Shown here piece after piece: positions 1 to 11,640 of a DNA stretch of 64,000 nt. The notes under the pieces are model-generated. The model did no database searches, was not told the origin of the DNA, and saw only the letters and a list, made by a program, of their open reading frames with translations. This DNA comes from Larix kaempferi. Lineage: Eukaryota > Streptophyta > Pinopsida > Pinales > Pinaceae. The stretch covers positions 4,728,001 through 4,792,000 of the forward strand of contig BSBM01000140.1 in assembly GCA_027924585.1 (NCBI GenBank), read 5' to 3'. Made by a program: the position numbers and the translations under genes. Each line of letters begins with the position of its first letter. Position 1 is the first letter of the stretch.

Positions 1-113
1 TTTATATATGAGTCCAACTCATTCTCTTCCAGGATTAACCCAATCCTATACTTCCAGGCTCGGAAGTTATCAGCCCCTTCAAGCTTATCCTCAAGCTTGG
101 TGTGGAGAGACAT
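1..113 (-). CDS. copia gag, N-terminal 37 codons (partial)
   Basis: An open frame starts at the ATG at 113-111 and stays open to the window edge. The product begins MSLHTKLEDKLEGADNFRAW and continues with the W-K-Y-R-I and L-x-E-N pattern typical of the start of plant Ty1/copia gag, the nucleocapsid precursor that packages element RNA. It follows the leader and primer site at the expected distance. No stop or frameshift is seen in these 37 codons. It is too short to judge whether the full gene is intact. Confidence 0.75.
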   Translation of the reverse strand, partial: MSLHTKLEDKLEGADNFRAWKYRIGLILEENELDSYI

Positions 114-675
114 CTTAAAGAGTACTTCAAATGGAAATAGAAAAGATTTAGGTCTTACCACTTGAAATGCTGAAAACTGGATCTGGTCCCGGATTAGGGT
201 TTGTCAGAAAAACCCTAAAAATTCAAAATGTGAGTTTCAAATTTCTGAAAGGATAGAAAGATGCGCTTTGATGAGCTGATCAGCCTGGTGCATTCAGAAT
301 TTGAGATCAGCAAATTTTTACCCTTCAGATTTGACTTTTTGTCCTCCCGGGTTCACTAGGGAGAGCCTTGAATTAGGGTTTGAGTTTCCCGGAGATCTAC
401 GCAGCCAAAAATCTTGATCCAAAGCTCTAAACTTCGATTTTTTCAAGGAGCTTCCATCTGTGTCTTCCGATTCCGGAAATTCCTATTTTTGTGGAAACCC
501 TAAGTTTTAGGGCCAAATCTAAAAATGCTCGGAATTGAATTCTGATTGGACAGATAGATGCGCCTTGATGAGTAGAGTCAATCTACTATACTATTTTTCC
601 AAAATATATGGAGAGAAACCCAATAAACAAGAAACTCAAGTTTCTGTCACTGCAAAATGTCTTCTTCTCAGGTTA
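114..675 (-). other. copia 5' leader (untranslated)
   Basis: This stretch lies between primer site and gag start on the minus strand. It contains repeated AAACCCTA-type motifs and a segment also found in the leaders at 11641-12803 (minus) and 23963-24860 (plus). No ORF of note. Confidence 0.7.
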
Positions 676-687
676 GCTTTAATACCA
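676..687 (-). other. primer binding site, tRNA-iMet type (degenerate)
   Basis: The plus strand reads gctttaatacca, two changes from gctctgatacca, the reverse complement of the canonical TGGTATCAGAGC site for initiator tRNA-Met. It directly abuts the LTR end at 688. Confidence 0.8.
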
Positions 688-1292
688 TGTTAAATTTTGA
701 GCATTAATTCACAATACTCTAGGATCTTTGCTGAGAGAATAACATATACAGTATATCAATGCATGACAATCACAATAAGCATGACAAGCATCACAAGAAT
801 CAAAAGCATGAGAGACAAGAGACACAGAGTTTCCATGGGCAAAACCCGAAGGTGAAAAACCCCACAACTTCCTCAGAGATAGAGAGAGCAATGGCTCAAC
901 CAAAGTACAACCAAAATACACTAAGATAGTCTCCTAGTAGCAGATGATCCTCCTCCTCACTAGTGCGCCACTTTCTGAGTGAGAGTGAGATACTTTTCCA
1001 AGTGAGTCTAAATAGAGATCACCTGATCTCTATTTATACTGATATGTTTGCCCAGTGACCTTATGGGGTCAGCTTGTCTAGCTAGGTACATCCACATTAT
1101 AATATATATAATTCAGAGCCGACCCCACATGGTGGTCTAATAACCCATCGGCAAGTACACACACTTGCGGCACTTGTCAATCCACATGACGACACTTCCT
1201 TATAGAGGAATAACACATCTCTAATAAGGGTACAATAAATATATATGAAATACATAGATGAAATACATTCCAAAGTTACATATACATCAACA
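688..1292 (-). repeat. copia 5' LTR (605 bp)
   Basis: On the minus strand it starts TGTTGATGTATATG at 1292 and ends with the terminal CA at 688, next to the primer site. It aligns along its length with the plus-strand LTR at 23309-23950, including the shared 'gaccccac..ggtggtctaataaccc' region. It contains U3 and R signals but no ORF that I believe. Confidence 0.8.
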
Positions 1293-2682
1293 GGATGGAA
1301 GATAACACGTATTACGGTTAGACCATCGGTGGTCTGTTTTTGGGAAAGATGCTCTAGGAGTGCTAAGCGGTGGGCAGGAGAAAATTGAGAAGAAAGCGGC
1401 TGGTCACACACGCAAAAGATGCCACTACTTGAACCAGTCACATAAGACCGTTAGAGGAAGAACGGCTTGGTGAAAGCGACCTATTGGCATGCACGCAACA
1501 GGAAGTCCGATAGTGACGTGATGCATGTGTGGAAGACCACCACGATGGAATATTTGCTGCCAGAGGCCAAAAGTCTGGTTTTGGGGAAACCGTGATAGTT
1601 TTGTAAACCTAATGGTTTTTTCCTACAGATTGTAAGGACAAGACCTATGGGCATGATATATAAATAAGGGAATTTTTGTATGGGAAAGGGTTAACTCTTC
1701 AATTTAGTTAAGGCTTGAATATTGTTGCATATTTTAAGCTTAGTGCTATTGTAAAGGCTCTGCAGCTGTGTGCGTAGAGACCTATTTGAGAGAGAAGAGA
1801 CTCTGTAACTGAGTGCGCAGACCAAGAAATGTTGTACCCTTCCCAAAGACCAATATAACAACAATTCTTGTGGATGTAGCCTCCATTCGGGGGGTGAACC
1901 ACGTTAAATTCTGTGTAGTGTGATTGTTTCGTATTTTGCAACTGTTCAGTTGCTTAGTATGGATGTTTAATACCATAGTTATCTGTTATGCGATTGCTTT
2001 TATATGTATTCATCGCAGGAATGATGGGAATAATATGTTAAGTGATACATGTGTGGGTGAATGTTAAGTATTCATCACTTCTAAGTATCTGAATGCATGA
2101 ATCTGTTGGATAATCACTTAGTTAAGCATTGGATTTGAGTGTAGCGTTGGAGCACGCAGTATTGTATGTTTATTCAATTACATATACCATAACGATAATA
2201 ACCTAAGTGTTGTCGAATGGATAAATATTGTTAAGTAAGGTTGATCAGAGTTGATCAAATCCTAAAGTGGACGTGCGGTCTAGCTGATGCGTTGACACAT
2301 TGTGAGTGCTGCGAGGTAATTTGTTGATAGCTTATCATCATGACGCAGGAAGTATCCCATACCACGTAGTCTCTGGATGTGCTGGTTGCACAAGAGCCTC
2401 CGCTTGCCGAAGTATCTGACGCGGAGTATAGACTTTGCGTAGTCTTTTGTCCACAGCAAGAGTCCTTTACCACGTTTCCCATCTGTCTCTTTGACACTCC
2501 CATCACTAGGTTGTGGAAACCTGATTTTGCAACCACCCCCTCAGCTTCACCTCGTGTGATACCTCAGGGTGCTTGCAGTCTATTGCTGTAAAGGCCGGTG
2601 AATAGGGGTTTTGTTGGTTCCTTGAACCGCGAAGTACCTGGGTCTACATTGGAAACCTATAGATCAGTTACCTAAGCCAACA
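1293..2682 (+). repeat. Tat-type gypsy LTR, left part missing (copia inserted)
   Basis: This aligns with most of the 1.68-kb LTRs at 25958-27634 and 42313-43988, starting at their internal 'ggatgg' near 26240 and ending in the shared terminus taagccaaca at 2682. The first 280 bp or so of the LTR would lie left of the copia insertion. No primer binding site follows position 2682, so it is either the 3' LTR of an element to the left or a solo LTR. It is clearly more diverged than the other two copies. Confidence 0.75.
1657..1666 (+). promoter_or_regulatory. TATA box of the gypsy LTR
   Basis: TATATAAATA lies just after 'gacctatgggcatga', at the position where the sister LTRs have the weaker 'tctatttaag' (near 26607). 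It is a plausible RNA polymerase II TATA box of the LTR promoter. Confidence 0.5.
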
Positions 2683-4014
2683 TCACTATTTAGCCATATG
2701 ATTTATGGGACCACATGATCTTCATCTTTGGAATAACCCATCACATATTCACTTTGTAGTAGAGGGGGGAATTTGGTTAATTCTCGAGAACCATCTAGTA
2801 GTGGGATAAATGCTCCATCTACTGCACTTGACACATCTAGTTTTTCACTCTGGAGAACATCGAACATGTGTGTTGTTTCACCCATTGTTCAATCCAATAC
2901 TCCATTGTCTAGTGGATCATCACCACAATTTTCCTCATTTTTTACTTTTTGGGGATAGCCTACTCCTACATTTACTACCGGGGGTAGTACGCAAGCCACC
3001 ATTGGCATGTCTATAGGAATCCCAATCATTCCAAATGCTAGATTTCCTTTTGGGTGGAACCTATCTGTTACAACGTAATCTTCCACCTTGTGAGCATCAA
3101 CATTCTTTGGCCTATAGGATCCATTTCACTGACTTAGATTCACTTCTTGAGACATATTTTTCCTCATTTTTCCTCTGACCCGCTTGTTGCATCACTATAG
3201 CAAGCGTACCCGTGAGTTGCATCACTATAGCCCGCGGGTATCAATTAAAATGGTAAAAATCACTAGTTTATTACTTTTTACTCCCAAAAAGCAGTCATTG
3301 GGTGATGATTGGCTCTCCATCTGCCCAAGTAACATCTCGATGTGTCCTTTCACTTACCTTTGAGAGGACTATATATTGAGCACATATGGCTTATGGACGG
3401 GAGGAGAAAGAAGAGCAAGAGAACTCTAGTGGATTTTTGCCCTATCTTGAGTCTACACTCATTGATCCTTGTAGTTGTGAACCCTTTATGTTCACCTTCC
3501 AAACTCCTATCTAGTTTGAGTTTTCCATTCATGGAGGATTGAAGTGGTAGAGGCACAAGTGGATTGATCCAGATCTTGGTTCAGATTGGTTGCCGACAAG
3601 AGGTTGTACCACTTTGTACTTCTTCTTGTTTATTAATAGAAATACTCATATTCTCATCCATTAATGTTGTAAATGTTGTTTATCTTACATTGGGTTGCAT
3701 TTACTTGTTATATCATGGGCCATTGCTATTGATGATATTAATGCCATTTATATATTATATGTACTTGTTGTATATTGGCTGTCAAGACTAATTTGCAGAT
3801 TCAAGTGCAAGGATTGAAAAGCTCCAACGGGGATCTACATCAAACGTTTGGATCGAGGTTGGTTATCTTCTTCATTATCTTAGCATTGTCATTTATATAG
3901 CATACTTATGAGAATTGAGTTGATTTTTGGTAGTCATCTATCTGTTGTGGTATACCCCAAGCCTTAGTGAGTTTTCTCCAACACACTATCTATAGGGGAA
4001 AGAAACCACCTCCC
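2683..4014. other. no intact gene; decayed retroelement-like DNA
   Basis: Only short interrupted frames occur. Plus-strand pieces near 2773-3080 and 3354-3540 read as Ser/Pro/Thr-rich peptide with several stops and may be the N-terminal part of the gag relic that follows. I cannot assign a family from sequence alone. Confidence 0.4.
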
Positions 4015-4995
4015 TCACAAGGGGGGGGGGATTTCAGAAGCACTCAACCCAAGGGAGGTTCAAATGCTCCTACTAACACTTCGTTTACTGGAAGCACACT
4101 TCGTTCTGGCAATTTAGCTCTCTAAACAAGTGGTAATGTTCTTGGTAGCTTCCCATCTACTAGGGGAACTAATGATCCTGTTGGATTCACTTTTCTTGTG
4201 GGAAACACCTATGCCAAAGGTGTTCCCTATCGTAGTAGTATTCATTAACCTTAGGGTAGTTATGAGAACAATCCATTCATTTGGGGAAATCAAACTTATA
4301 GGGGTAATTAGTTTACTGGGGCTAATCGTTTATATAGGGGAAATCAATTTCCTAGGGGAAGTCATGATTTCCCAAGTTCGTATGCTTCTGGAAGCCAATA
4401 TATGGGGGGACCCTACGGTCCAATAAGTATAAATGCCCAATTAGCTTTGACACAAAATCCATTTTCTAGTACGAAGCTACACATTTTAGCAACTTTGGAT
4501 TTGTTGAATTTTTTGAGGTTAACCAATGACCCCATCTTGCATAACCCCTTATGGCCACATATTCCACACAATATCCCTCTAGATATACCCAAATTTGATG
4601 GTAAGAAAGGAAAAGAGACATTAACTCATGTTACAGCCTATCATTTGTGGTGTGTCATCAACTCCATATTGGATGACAATGTTAAGTTATGTCATTTCCC
4701 TTGGACCGTAACCAAGAGTGCATCCAAGTAGTCCATTGAATTACCAACCGGATCCTATTATAGCTTCAACACACTATCAATGGATTTATTTACTCACTTC
4801 CAATTACCTATCTGCTATGAAACAGGAAAAGACCTTTTGACATCTTTGCGTCAAAACACCTCCACACACATTTCAGACCACATTCATGAATGGAAACAAA
4901 GCACGAGGCTTGTAAAAGATGCCATTCATGATCAATTATTAGAAGACTGGTTGATGGATTCATTATTACCTCTCATTATAAGACTGATTTACTAA
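4015..4995 (+). pseudogene. Ty3/gypsy-like gag relic
   Basis: The first half (about 4015-4430) is a Gly/Asn/Tyr-rich low-complexity stretch with stops and frame changes. From 4402 a clearer frame reads through a region with IPKFDG, then a HLWC segment and FLTHFQLPICYETG-like and HISDHIHEW motifs, the pattern I associate with a retrotransposon gag (capsid-like) domain in plant genomes. The frame is cut by TAG at 4729-4731, where family logic suggests a Trp codon, and ends at 4995. No primer site, protease or polymerase follows, so this is an isolated fragment. Confidence 0.6.
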
Positions 4996-5286
4996 GCTAT
5001 TTGCATCTTCAACAGAAGGCAATCTATGATGTATGTCTCTTGTCATTATTCAATATAGACATGTGATCCTTTCCCCTTTATATTATGTTGTTCATGGATG
5101 ATTATGATTCTTCGATATAGGTCTACATAATTCATAACACCTATGTATTAGATCTATTATTTCTTGTGTAATGCATGTTAGGTCTTGTTTATCCTAGCTT
5201 AGATCTATGGTGATATACTCATTTTTATGCATCTTTTATATGTCAGGAGGTTTTTGATAAAGGTTTGTATGTCTCTTTGTGTGTAG
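4996..5286. other. no gene seen; intron-like AT-rich DNA
   Basis: AT-rich, T-rich DNA ends in a 'tctctttgtgtgtag' acceptor-like sequence just before the exon candidate at 5287. Confidence 0.3.
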
Positions 5287-5381
5287 GATTGCTTGTCTAT
5301 GTGGAGCTGGAGCTAGAGCAAGGACTATCATATCTACAACAGTTGAGGATTATCTGCACCAAAGGATCTCTATTGTCCAAG
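5287..5381 (+). pseudogene. exon-like segment A of an unidentified gene
   Basis: A 95-bp stretch is flanked by a good acceptor (ttgtgtgtag) and a good donor (caag|gtatgtg). In the one open frame it reads with Gly/Ala/Arg and then TVEDYLHQRISIVQ, which looks like protein rather than random sequence. I do not recognise the family. It may belong with the exon-like segments at 6351, 13469 and 13675, but its end phase does not join directly to segment B, so an exon between them would be needed. Confidence 0.3.
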
Positions 5382-6350
5382 GTATGTGACCTTCCTTTCT
5401 CTCTCTTCTTACATGATTCCATGGAAGTGGATTTGTGGATCTAGTTTCTAGATAGTTAGATCTAGTGGGAAATTCACATTGGTATTCCTTGCGGTCTGTC
5501 TTGAACCAAGGGAAATGGTTCAAGAGGGTGCTCACTTGTCGTAAAGAAAACAATTTACAATAGAGCCGACAACTCCACTAGGGAAATATTTTTTGGACTT
5601 TCCCTAGTTTTTCCTTTCAATTCATTGGATTCTGAATTCATTGAAGTCTTCTTTTGAATTGTTTGAGTGCTTTTTTTTCTTTTAACCATTCTTCTTCGAG
5701 TGTGTTTGATTGTAATTTCCCTAAAACTGTAAAATTTAAAAAAAATTATGTATGGATATTGTCATCAATTTGGTCAAATGATTTGTAAATTAAATTTAGC
5801 ACTGAGAGATAAATAGATGACTTAACAATGTAATGTAGATGTAAAGTTTGTCCTTATATTCATAATTCTCTGCTTGGTTTATTTAATGTACACAGATTCA
5901 TTTGTATTTCTGCGGAAGAGATGTTTTGGACGGTGATCCTAATGATCCACATTGAGTTAATGGATATATTTTTGTTTTGTTGAAAAGGATAAAAAGTGTG
6001 CCTGATTAAACTCTAATGGCTATTTTTCTACTGTAATAATAGGTCTTCATTTTAAAACAGGGTCCTTTATAAATCCGTAAAAGCTTGAGGTGATGAATTT
6101 GGTGACAAGGCCTGGTTTACTTAGCATTTATGCTAAGGTCTACTTCTGCTTTTTTTTTTGTACGTGCTATTGCTACATAAAGTTCTAATATTTATAAAAG
6201 AACCTTGGTAAAATGTTGGAAAGTGAACAGACTTATGCTAAGGGAATAGAACTCCAAAAGGACTATCACTCCACTATAGAGAGTGGATAAACATTTTGAT
6301 ATTAGTGGGGTTTGGTGGGCATTTAATGTAGCCATTGTTGTGCTATTCAG
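5382..6350. other. no gene seen; putative intron
   Basis: T-rich, AT-rich sequence without a credible frame, lying between two exon-like segments and ending in 'ttgtgctattcag'. Confidence 0.3.
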
Positions 6351-6418
6351 CTGGAGTATGGTAAGGCTCTAAGCGCCTAGTTTGTTCTTCGTTGTAGTTC
6401 ATTTCGTGTTGTTGGAAG
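6351..6418 (+). pseudogene. exon-like segment B, split from C by the copia insertion
   Basis: After the acceptor 'gctattcag' a 68-bp stretch reads LEYGKALSA, stop, FVLRCSSFRVVG and ends at GAAG before GT. Its phase (two bases over) joins segment C at 13469 without a frameshift, giving a continuous protein-like reading across the intron. The in-frame TAG at 6378-6380 argues for a pseudogene. The copia target site (GAAGG, 6415-6419) covers the exon end and the first base of the donor. Confidence 0.35.
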
Positions 6419-6419
6419 G
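6415..6419. repeat. target site duplication GAAGG (left) of copia 6420-13422
   Basis: GAAGG directly before the LTR at 6420 is repeated exactly at 13423-13427 after the other LTR. Confidence 0.95.
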
Positions 6420-7026
6420 TGTTAAAATTTAATATGCTAAGACATAAAATAGCAGCATTACATTCCATTTCACAATAATAGCATATACAGGATCTCTGAA
6501 GAAACAACAAGTACAACATAAACACAAGAGACACAGATTTATCCTGGGAAACCCTCATGGGGTAGAAAACCCAGCAAAGCTTCCTCAATAAAGATGACCA
6601 ACAATATACAAAGATGCAAACCAAAGACATGATCTCCTCCTCCACCATAGTAGACCTCTCCTCCACAAGTGCGCTACATTCTGAGTGAGGGAAGTGTGTC
6701 AAATGAGGAACACACTTCCTCTATATATATACACATCTCTGACTTGTACTTTATATTAACTAGGTCGGCCCCAACTTTACCACTGGGTTAAACACCCCAT
6801 TACAACTGACTGGTCCAACCCCACTAGGGTGGTCTAACAACCCTTTGACACACATAACACATACAGGTCCGACCGCCACTAGGGAAGTCTAATAACCCAA
6901 GTTACCACATTTCGACAGAGGAATAAACATCTCCGGATATACAATAAGATCTTCACAGAGGAATGAAACATCTCCAAAATAATAAAGTACAAATAAAATA
7001 TTCTTATAAGTTACAATATCTCAACA
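6420..7026 (-). repeat. copia 3' LTR (607 bp)
   Basis: On the plus strand it begins tgttaaaatttaatatgc and ends atatctcaaca. A TATATATA run near 6722-6729, read on the minus strand, is the likely TATA box. It pairs with 12816-13422. Confidence 0.95.
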
Positions 7027-7037
7027 CTCCCCCTTAA
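7027..7037 (-). other. polypurine tract of the copia element
   Basis: The plus strand reads ctcccccttaa. On the minus strand this is TTAAGGGGGAG immediately before the 3' LTR, the expected plus-strand primer of reverse transcription. Confidence 0.85.
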
Positions 7038-7189
7038 CGAGAAGGATATTATAACAACATCTACAGGAGCAAGGAGTCATCAACATGATACATCTATAAA
7101 TCATTGGAAGCTTTCTCAACATCATCAGTAACTCAACCAGTTACTGGAACATCTTCAATACTGGAACATCAACATCTTCAGTACTGATT

Positions 7190-7680
7190 TTTTATCTTCT
7201 GTAGCACTCGAACAGCTACAACAACATCAACATATGGGTCCTCACGATCATCAACATCATCATCACACAATCATCAGCATCGTCATCATATGATCATCAA
7301 CATCATCATCATATAATCATCAGCATTGTCATCATACGATCATCAGCATCGTCATCATACGATCATCAACATCATCATCACACAATCATCAGCATCGTCA
7401 TCACATCATCTCGATCTATAACAACTGGATCATCTCGATCTACATGATCAGTAACATCGTCATCTAAATCAACACGATTAGCAACATCGTCATCTACATC
7501 ATCAGTATTAGTATCCACACCAATACAAGTATACACATCATCAATACAAGTATCCTCATCAATATAAGTATACATACAAGTATCCTCATCAATACAATAC
7601 AAATATCAATACATCAATAGAAGTATCCTCATCAATACAAGTATCAATACATCAATCAAGTATACACAATAACAGCATAC
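7190..7680. repeat. CAT/ATC-rich imperfect microsatellite
   Basis: Dense CATCATCA and ATCATCAGCATCGTCATC words give way to 'caatacaagtatcctcatcaatac' variants. They lie in the 3' untranslated part of the copia element. Frames through it read as Asp/Val or Ile/Ser repeats and are not genes. Confidence 0.8.
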
Positions 7681-7740
7681 CCTGCAACACACACGATCAT
7701 ATTATAGGATGATCAATCCTGCTCTCTTTAGGACATAGGT

Positions 7741-8124
7741 ACAAGGATGATACAATCATATCATGTACCTTTTGAACCGAGGTCTAGGGATGATCCAGTC
7801 CTATCGTGTACCTTTTGAACCGAGGTCCAGGGACAATCCAGTCCTATCATTCAATTCTCGGAGACCTCTATCTACGGCTCAATGCAAGGGACCGAATTCC
7901 AGGGACGATCCAATCCCCATTCTTGGAGAAATCTTGTCTACGACTCAATTCAAGGGACCGAAGTCTGGGGATGATCCAATCCCCATTCTCGGAGACATCT
8001 TGTCTACGGCTCAATTCAAGGGACCGAAGTCTGGGGATGATCCAATCCCCATTCTCGGAGACATCTCGTCTACGACTCAATTCAAGGGACCGAAGTCCAG
8101 GGACGATCCAATCCCCACCATACA
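7741..8124. repeat. 66-bp tandem array inside the copia 3' region
   Basis: The last three full units start at ggaccg (7955, 8021, 8087), exactly 66 bp apart. Older, shorter variants precede them from about 7741. Each unit carries gatccaatccccattctcgg and a ctacg(g/a)ctcaattcaagg segment. Because 66 is divisible by three, several frames stay open by chance. Confidence 0.88.
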
Positions 8125-8395
8125 TTTGGGACTATGTCCAAGGATGACTCATCAACCGTACGTTTAGGACCATGTCCAAGGATGACTTAATCCTCAACCG
8201 TACATTAAGGACCATTTCCAAGGATGACTTAATCCTCAACCGTACATTTAGGACCATGTCCAAGGATGACTTAATCCTCAACCGTACATTTAGGACCATG
8301 TCCAAGGATGACTTAATCCTCAACCATACATTTAGGACCATGTCCAAGGATGACTTAATCCTCAATCGTACATTTAGGACCATGTCCATGTCCAC
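8125..8395. repeat. 42-bp tandem array inside the copia 3' region
   Basis: About six units of a 42-bp word contain aggatgacttaatcctcaac and gtacatttaggaccatgtcc. Phase-equivalent positions at 8221, 8263 and 8305 are exactly 42 bp apart. The core (AAGGATGA..AATCC) is shared with the 66- and 83-bp arrays. Confidence 0.88.
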
Positions 8396-8835
8396 TAAGG
8401 ACTTCATTCTCGAAGACATATGTCTACGGCTCTCTTTAGGACTAAATTCCAAGGATGATCCAATCCTCTTATGTCCACTAAGGACATAATTCTTGAAGAC
8501 ATACATCTATGGCTCTCTTTAGGATTGAAGTCCAAGGATGATCCAATCCTCACATGTCCACCAAAGACTTCATTCTCGAAGACATACGTATATGGCTCTC
8601 TTTAGGACTGAAGTCCAAGGATGATCCAATCCTCACATGTCAACCAAGGACTTCATTCTCGAAGACATACGTCTACGGCTCTCTTTAGGACTGAAGTCCA
8701 AGGATGATCCAATCCTCACATGTCCACCAAGGACTTCATTCTCGAAGACATACGTCTACGGCTCTCTTTAGGACTGAAGTCCAAGAATGATCCAATCCCT
8801 TTTCTTTCTCGGAGACATATGTCTACGGATCTTTT
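8396..8835. repeat. 83-bp tandem array inside the copia 3' region
   Basis: Five units lie 83 bp apart (core at 8451, 8534, 8617, 8700 and 8783). Each holds a ttctcgaagacata segment, a ggctctctttaggact segment and the shared aaggatgatccaatcct core. Unit-to-unit identity is high, suggesting recent expansion. Confidence 0.88.
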
Positions 8836-8969
8836 TAGAACATGTGTTCAAGGATGATGCAATCCCCTCGTCAACTTAGACCTTGTCTAAGGAGCATCCA
8901 CCAACCTCTATGTTGGCATCATCAATATAGGTATCCACATCATCGACCTTACTTTCGATGCAGGAAATC

Positions 8970-10052
8970 TAATCATAAGTGACCACATCACTCCCCCTTT
9001 CGAGGAGGGTCCTTTTGAACTACACCAAGCTTGTCTTGGAAGTACTCAAACTTTACTTGAGGTAGAGGTTTCGTTAGTACATCAGTAACTTGTTCACTTG
9101 AGGTAGAGGTTTGGTTAGTACATCGACAACTTGTTACAAATTTGAACTTTATATTTCCTTTCTGCACCATATCTTGTATATATAGAATGTCATATCTCTA
9201 TGTGCTTTGACTTATCTTGGAACACTGGATTCTCTTCCATCTTGATACAACTCTATTTGTCACATAGGATCACGATTGGGTCTATCTCTAGGTAAAACAA
9301 TCCTGAAGCCATACCACTTCACAACTAGCAGACCAAGTCGCCATATATTCCGCTTGTGCTGAGAGCCACACTAAATTGCTTCCTGCTAAACCATGAGATC
9401 ATGGTTGATCCAAGACAATAACATCCTCTCGATGTGCTCTTCCTGTCTGATACACTTTCTGCTCAATTAACATCTGTGTAGCCATATGAAGTCATGATCT
9501 CCAAGATAACATAGATCAAAGTCTATCGTATTCTTTAGGTGCCTCATCACATGCTTTGCAACTATCATGTGAAAACATCTATTTTACACTAGATACTGAC
9601 TCAACGTGTTCACAGCAAAGCATATATTTGACCTAGTATTCATTAGATACATCAATTACCCAATAATTTGTCTATACAGAGTTACTAACTTTGATGAGTC
9701 ATCTTCTAACAGCTTCAAGTTGGAATCTATGAGAGTGGCCATTCCAACACATCAAGTCCTTTTAATATTTCTCGGCATACTTTCCCTGGTTGAGAAAGAT
9801 TCCTTCTGAGTCTTGCCATACTTCCAGATCTAGGAAGTAATGCATCAATTTTAGATCTTTCATTTTCATTTCTGTAGCCATCTCTCTGTGCCATCTCTTG
9901 TCATATGAGTCTACTGATATGATCCTCAATATTATTCGAACTCTGTGGTGAGTTCCTTCTTGCATCCATGTCATCTGTGTATAGAAACCATATTCAACCT
10001 TGTAGCAAAGGTTGAGATCCACATCAACCATGGTGATCATTAATCTCATCAA
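8970..10052 (-). pseudogene. copia pol remnant: RT end and RNase H
   Basis: Read on the minus strand from 10052. A Y-T-D-D variant of the RT catalytic box lies near 9970 in one frame. It is followed by a MKDLKLMHYFLDLEVWQ-like segment (consensus MKDLGLMHYFLGLEVWQ) and GIFLNQGKY. Further on an A-E-Y-M-A RNase H motif (near 9345) is in a different frame, and the C-terminal D-V-L-T-K-P-L-P and F-E-Y-F-x-D-K-L-G-V-V segment ends the pol (9100-8988). Many stops and frameshifts separate these pieces. In family terms they are the last 350 residues or so of a Ty1/copia polyprotein. Confidence 0.85.
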
Positions 10053-11640
10053 TTTACTATCGATCTTGGGTACCCATACAGAACCTACTTCACACTTTAA
10101 TTACATCATTAAGAGAATGGTCTTATCTAGTCACTTGGAGCAAACATCTTGTCATGATTCTCTTCCTCTTTCTAAGAGAATCTTCTAGCCACGAGCCTTC
10201 TATATTTTGATTTGTAAATATTCTTGTTGAACATCCATCACTTGTTCGTTGTTCATCATTCTTCATGATCTTTCCTACAAATCAGAATTAAGTACATGAT
10301 TAGTAATACTTCATAATCATGAAATCATGTTGACATGATAACCTATTATGCATACATATATCATTTACATAGTTATGCAACTATCTTGACCAATACTTTG
10401 GCACAACACTTTTCCATATCTTGTATGCATACAGTGGCTATCTAGATGCCTTCCATCTCTACCAGAACATACTATCGAGAGTGTGCATAGCTCTCAGCAT
10501 GTCAGCAAAGAGGTTTCATTCTAGACAAGCTACAATGGAATGTTTGTCCAACTTACCAATCATATGCATATTAGTAGTATACTGTTCAATGCTCCAAATG
10601 CTTACACTCAACATGATATATTCTAGGAATACAAATATGCATACAATCTATTACAAGCAATATCATTTACTATTTCAAATAACAACTCAAATACTTATCT
10701 TTTATGTTTGTGTGCTTTCCTCCCGCTTGATCTTCTAAATGTATTTTGAACTTCTATTCATTTTGTACCACTGTGCATGATCAAGTGTGCGCTAGTGTTA
10801 TCCTCATGATCTCATACACAAACATACATTCATTAGTATATTATAAATATTATCAAAATATTATAATTCTAAATAATCTTGAATATGTATAGTCATGATC
10901 ATAGATAATAAACATTAGTATTCAAGGTTTCAAGAAAGTCTTCTTTTACTCATGCATATTCTTGTTTGATCATAGGACTCTTCTGGTTAGTTAAATCATC
11001 AATCAAGATAAGAGACATAATATGCATAATCCCTTGATTACTAACTTTATGAATAAGCATATCTAATCATACCAAGTATACTTATATAAGGGATCCTAAC
11101 ACAAGGTAAGATTCATAGGAAACATACTTGGATTAGTATATCTGTCTAACATACCTAATCAATATCTTCTTTGTTCTCTTCAATGATTTAGAGATCCTGT
11201 GCTGGAACCTACATATCTCATAGGTTAAGCATAATAGAACAAAGTCATACATACCTCGTAAGTAGAACTTCTATGTGATCAAAGATTATGGAGGAGTCTT
11301 TGTCTTCATGTTGTCATGGTCATGGAACTTGATTTGTATTTCGTGATGTACCTATATCTTGTTAGAATACAACATCAACCTCATACAACACCACAGTGCA
11401 TTAGTACAATCATATATCCCTAATCAATGAATGTCTTCTATCATTTACATCCATTCATACTGTTACTAGGGTGATAAAATAATTCTAACATTAATTGAGA
11501 TTGTACTAACCTGAATAATATGAGGACAAACATATTATGAACTTAATCAAGAATCAAATTTCAAGACATACCTGTATCTCCTTAAGACATACCTGTCGAG
11601 ACTTGTTGTAGTCTTCTTATGTAAGGCCTTTGCCTCAACT
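10053..11640. other. copia interior without recognisable coding sequence
   Basis: This is where RT N-terminus, integrase, protease and gag would be expected on the minus strand. I see only AT-rich sequence with short frames. Either the coding part decayed past recognition or it was replaced. Confidence 0.5.

Larger units (their letters stand above)
1..1292 (-). mobile_element. Ty1/copia LTR retrotransposon, 5' end only (runs off window)
   Basis: Read on the minus strand, this holds a 5' LTR (1292-688), a tRNA-iMet-type primer binding site, a leader of about 560 bp and the first codons of gag, then the window ends. The LTR and leader are homologous to the copia elements at 6420-13422 and 23309-24860, so three members of one superfamily lie within 25 kb. 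It is inserted in an older gypsy LTR whose remainder begins at 1293. The 3' LTR and most of the element lie to the left of the window. Confidence 0.85.

Noticed and set aside
7763-8506. Several overlapping ORFs of 85-134 aa on both strands
   Set aside because: They arise because 66- and 42-bp units are multiples of three; the peptides are simple repeats.
7741-8835. CRISPR-like regular repeats
   Set aside because: Units are contiguous without unique spacers, unit lengths differ between sub-arrays, and they lie inside a plant retrotransposon.
9606-10738. Plus-strand ORFs within the copia interior
   Set aside because: They are antisense to decayed pol or lie in AT-rich DNA without protein-like composition.
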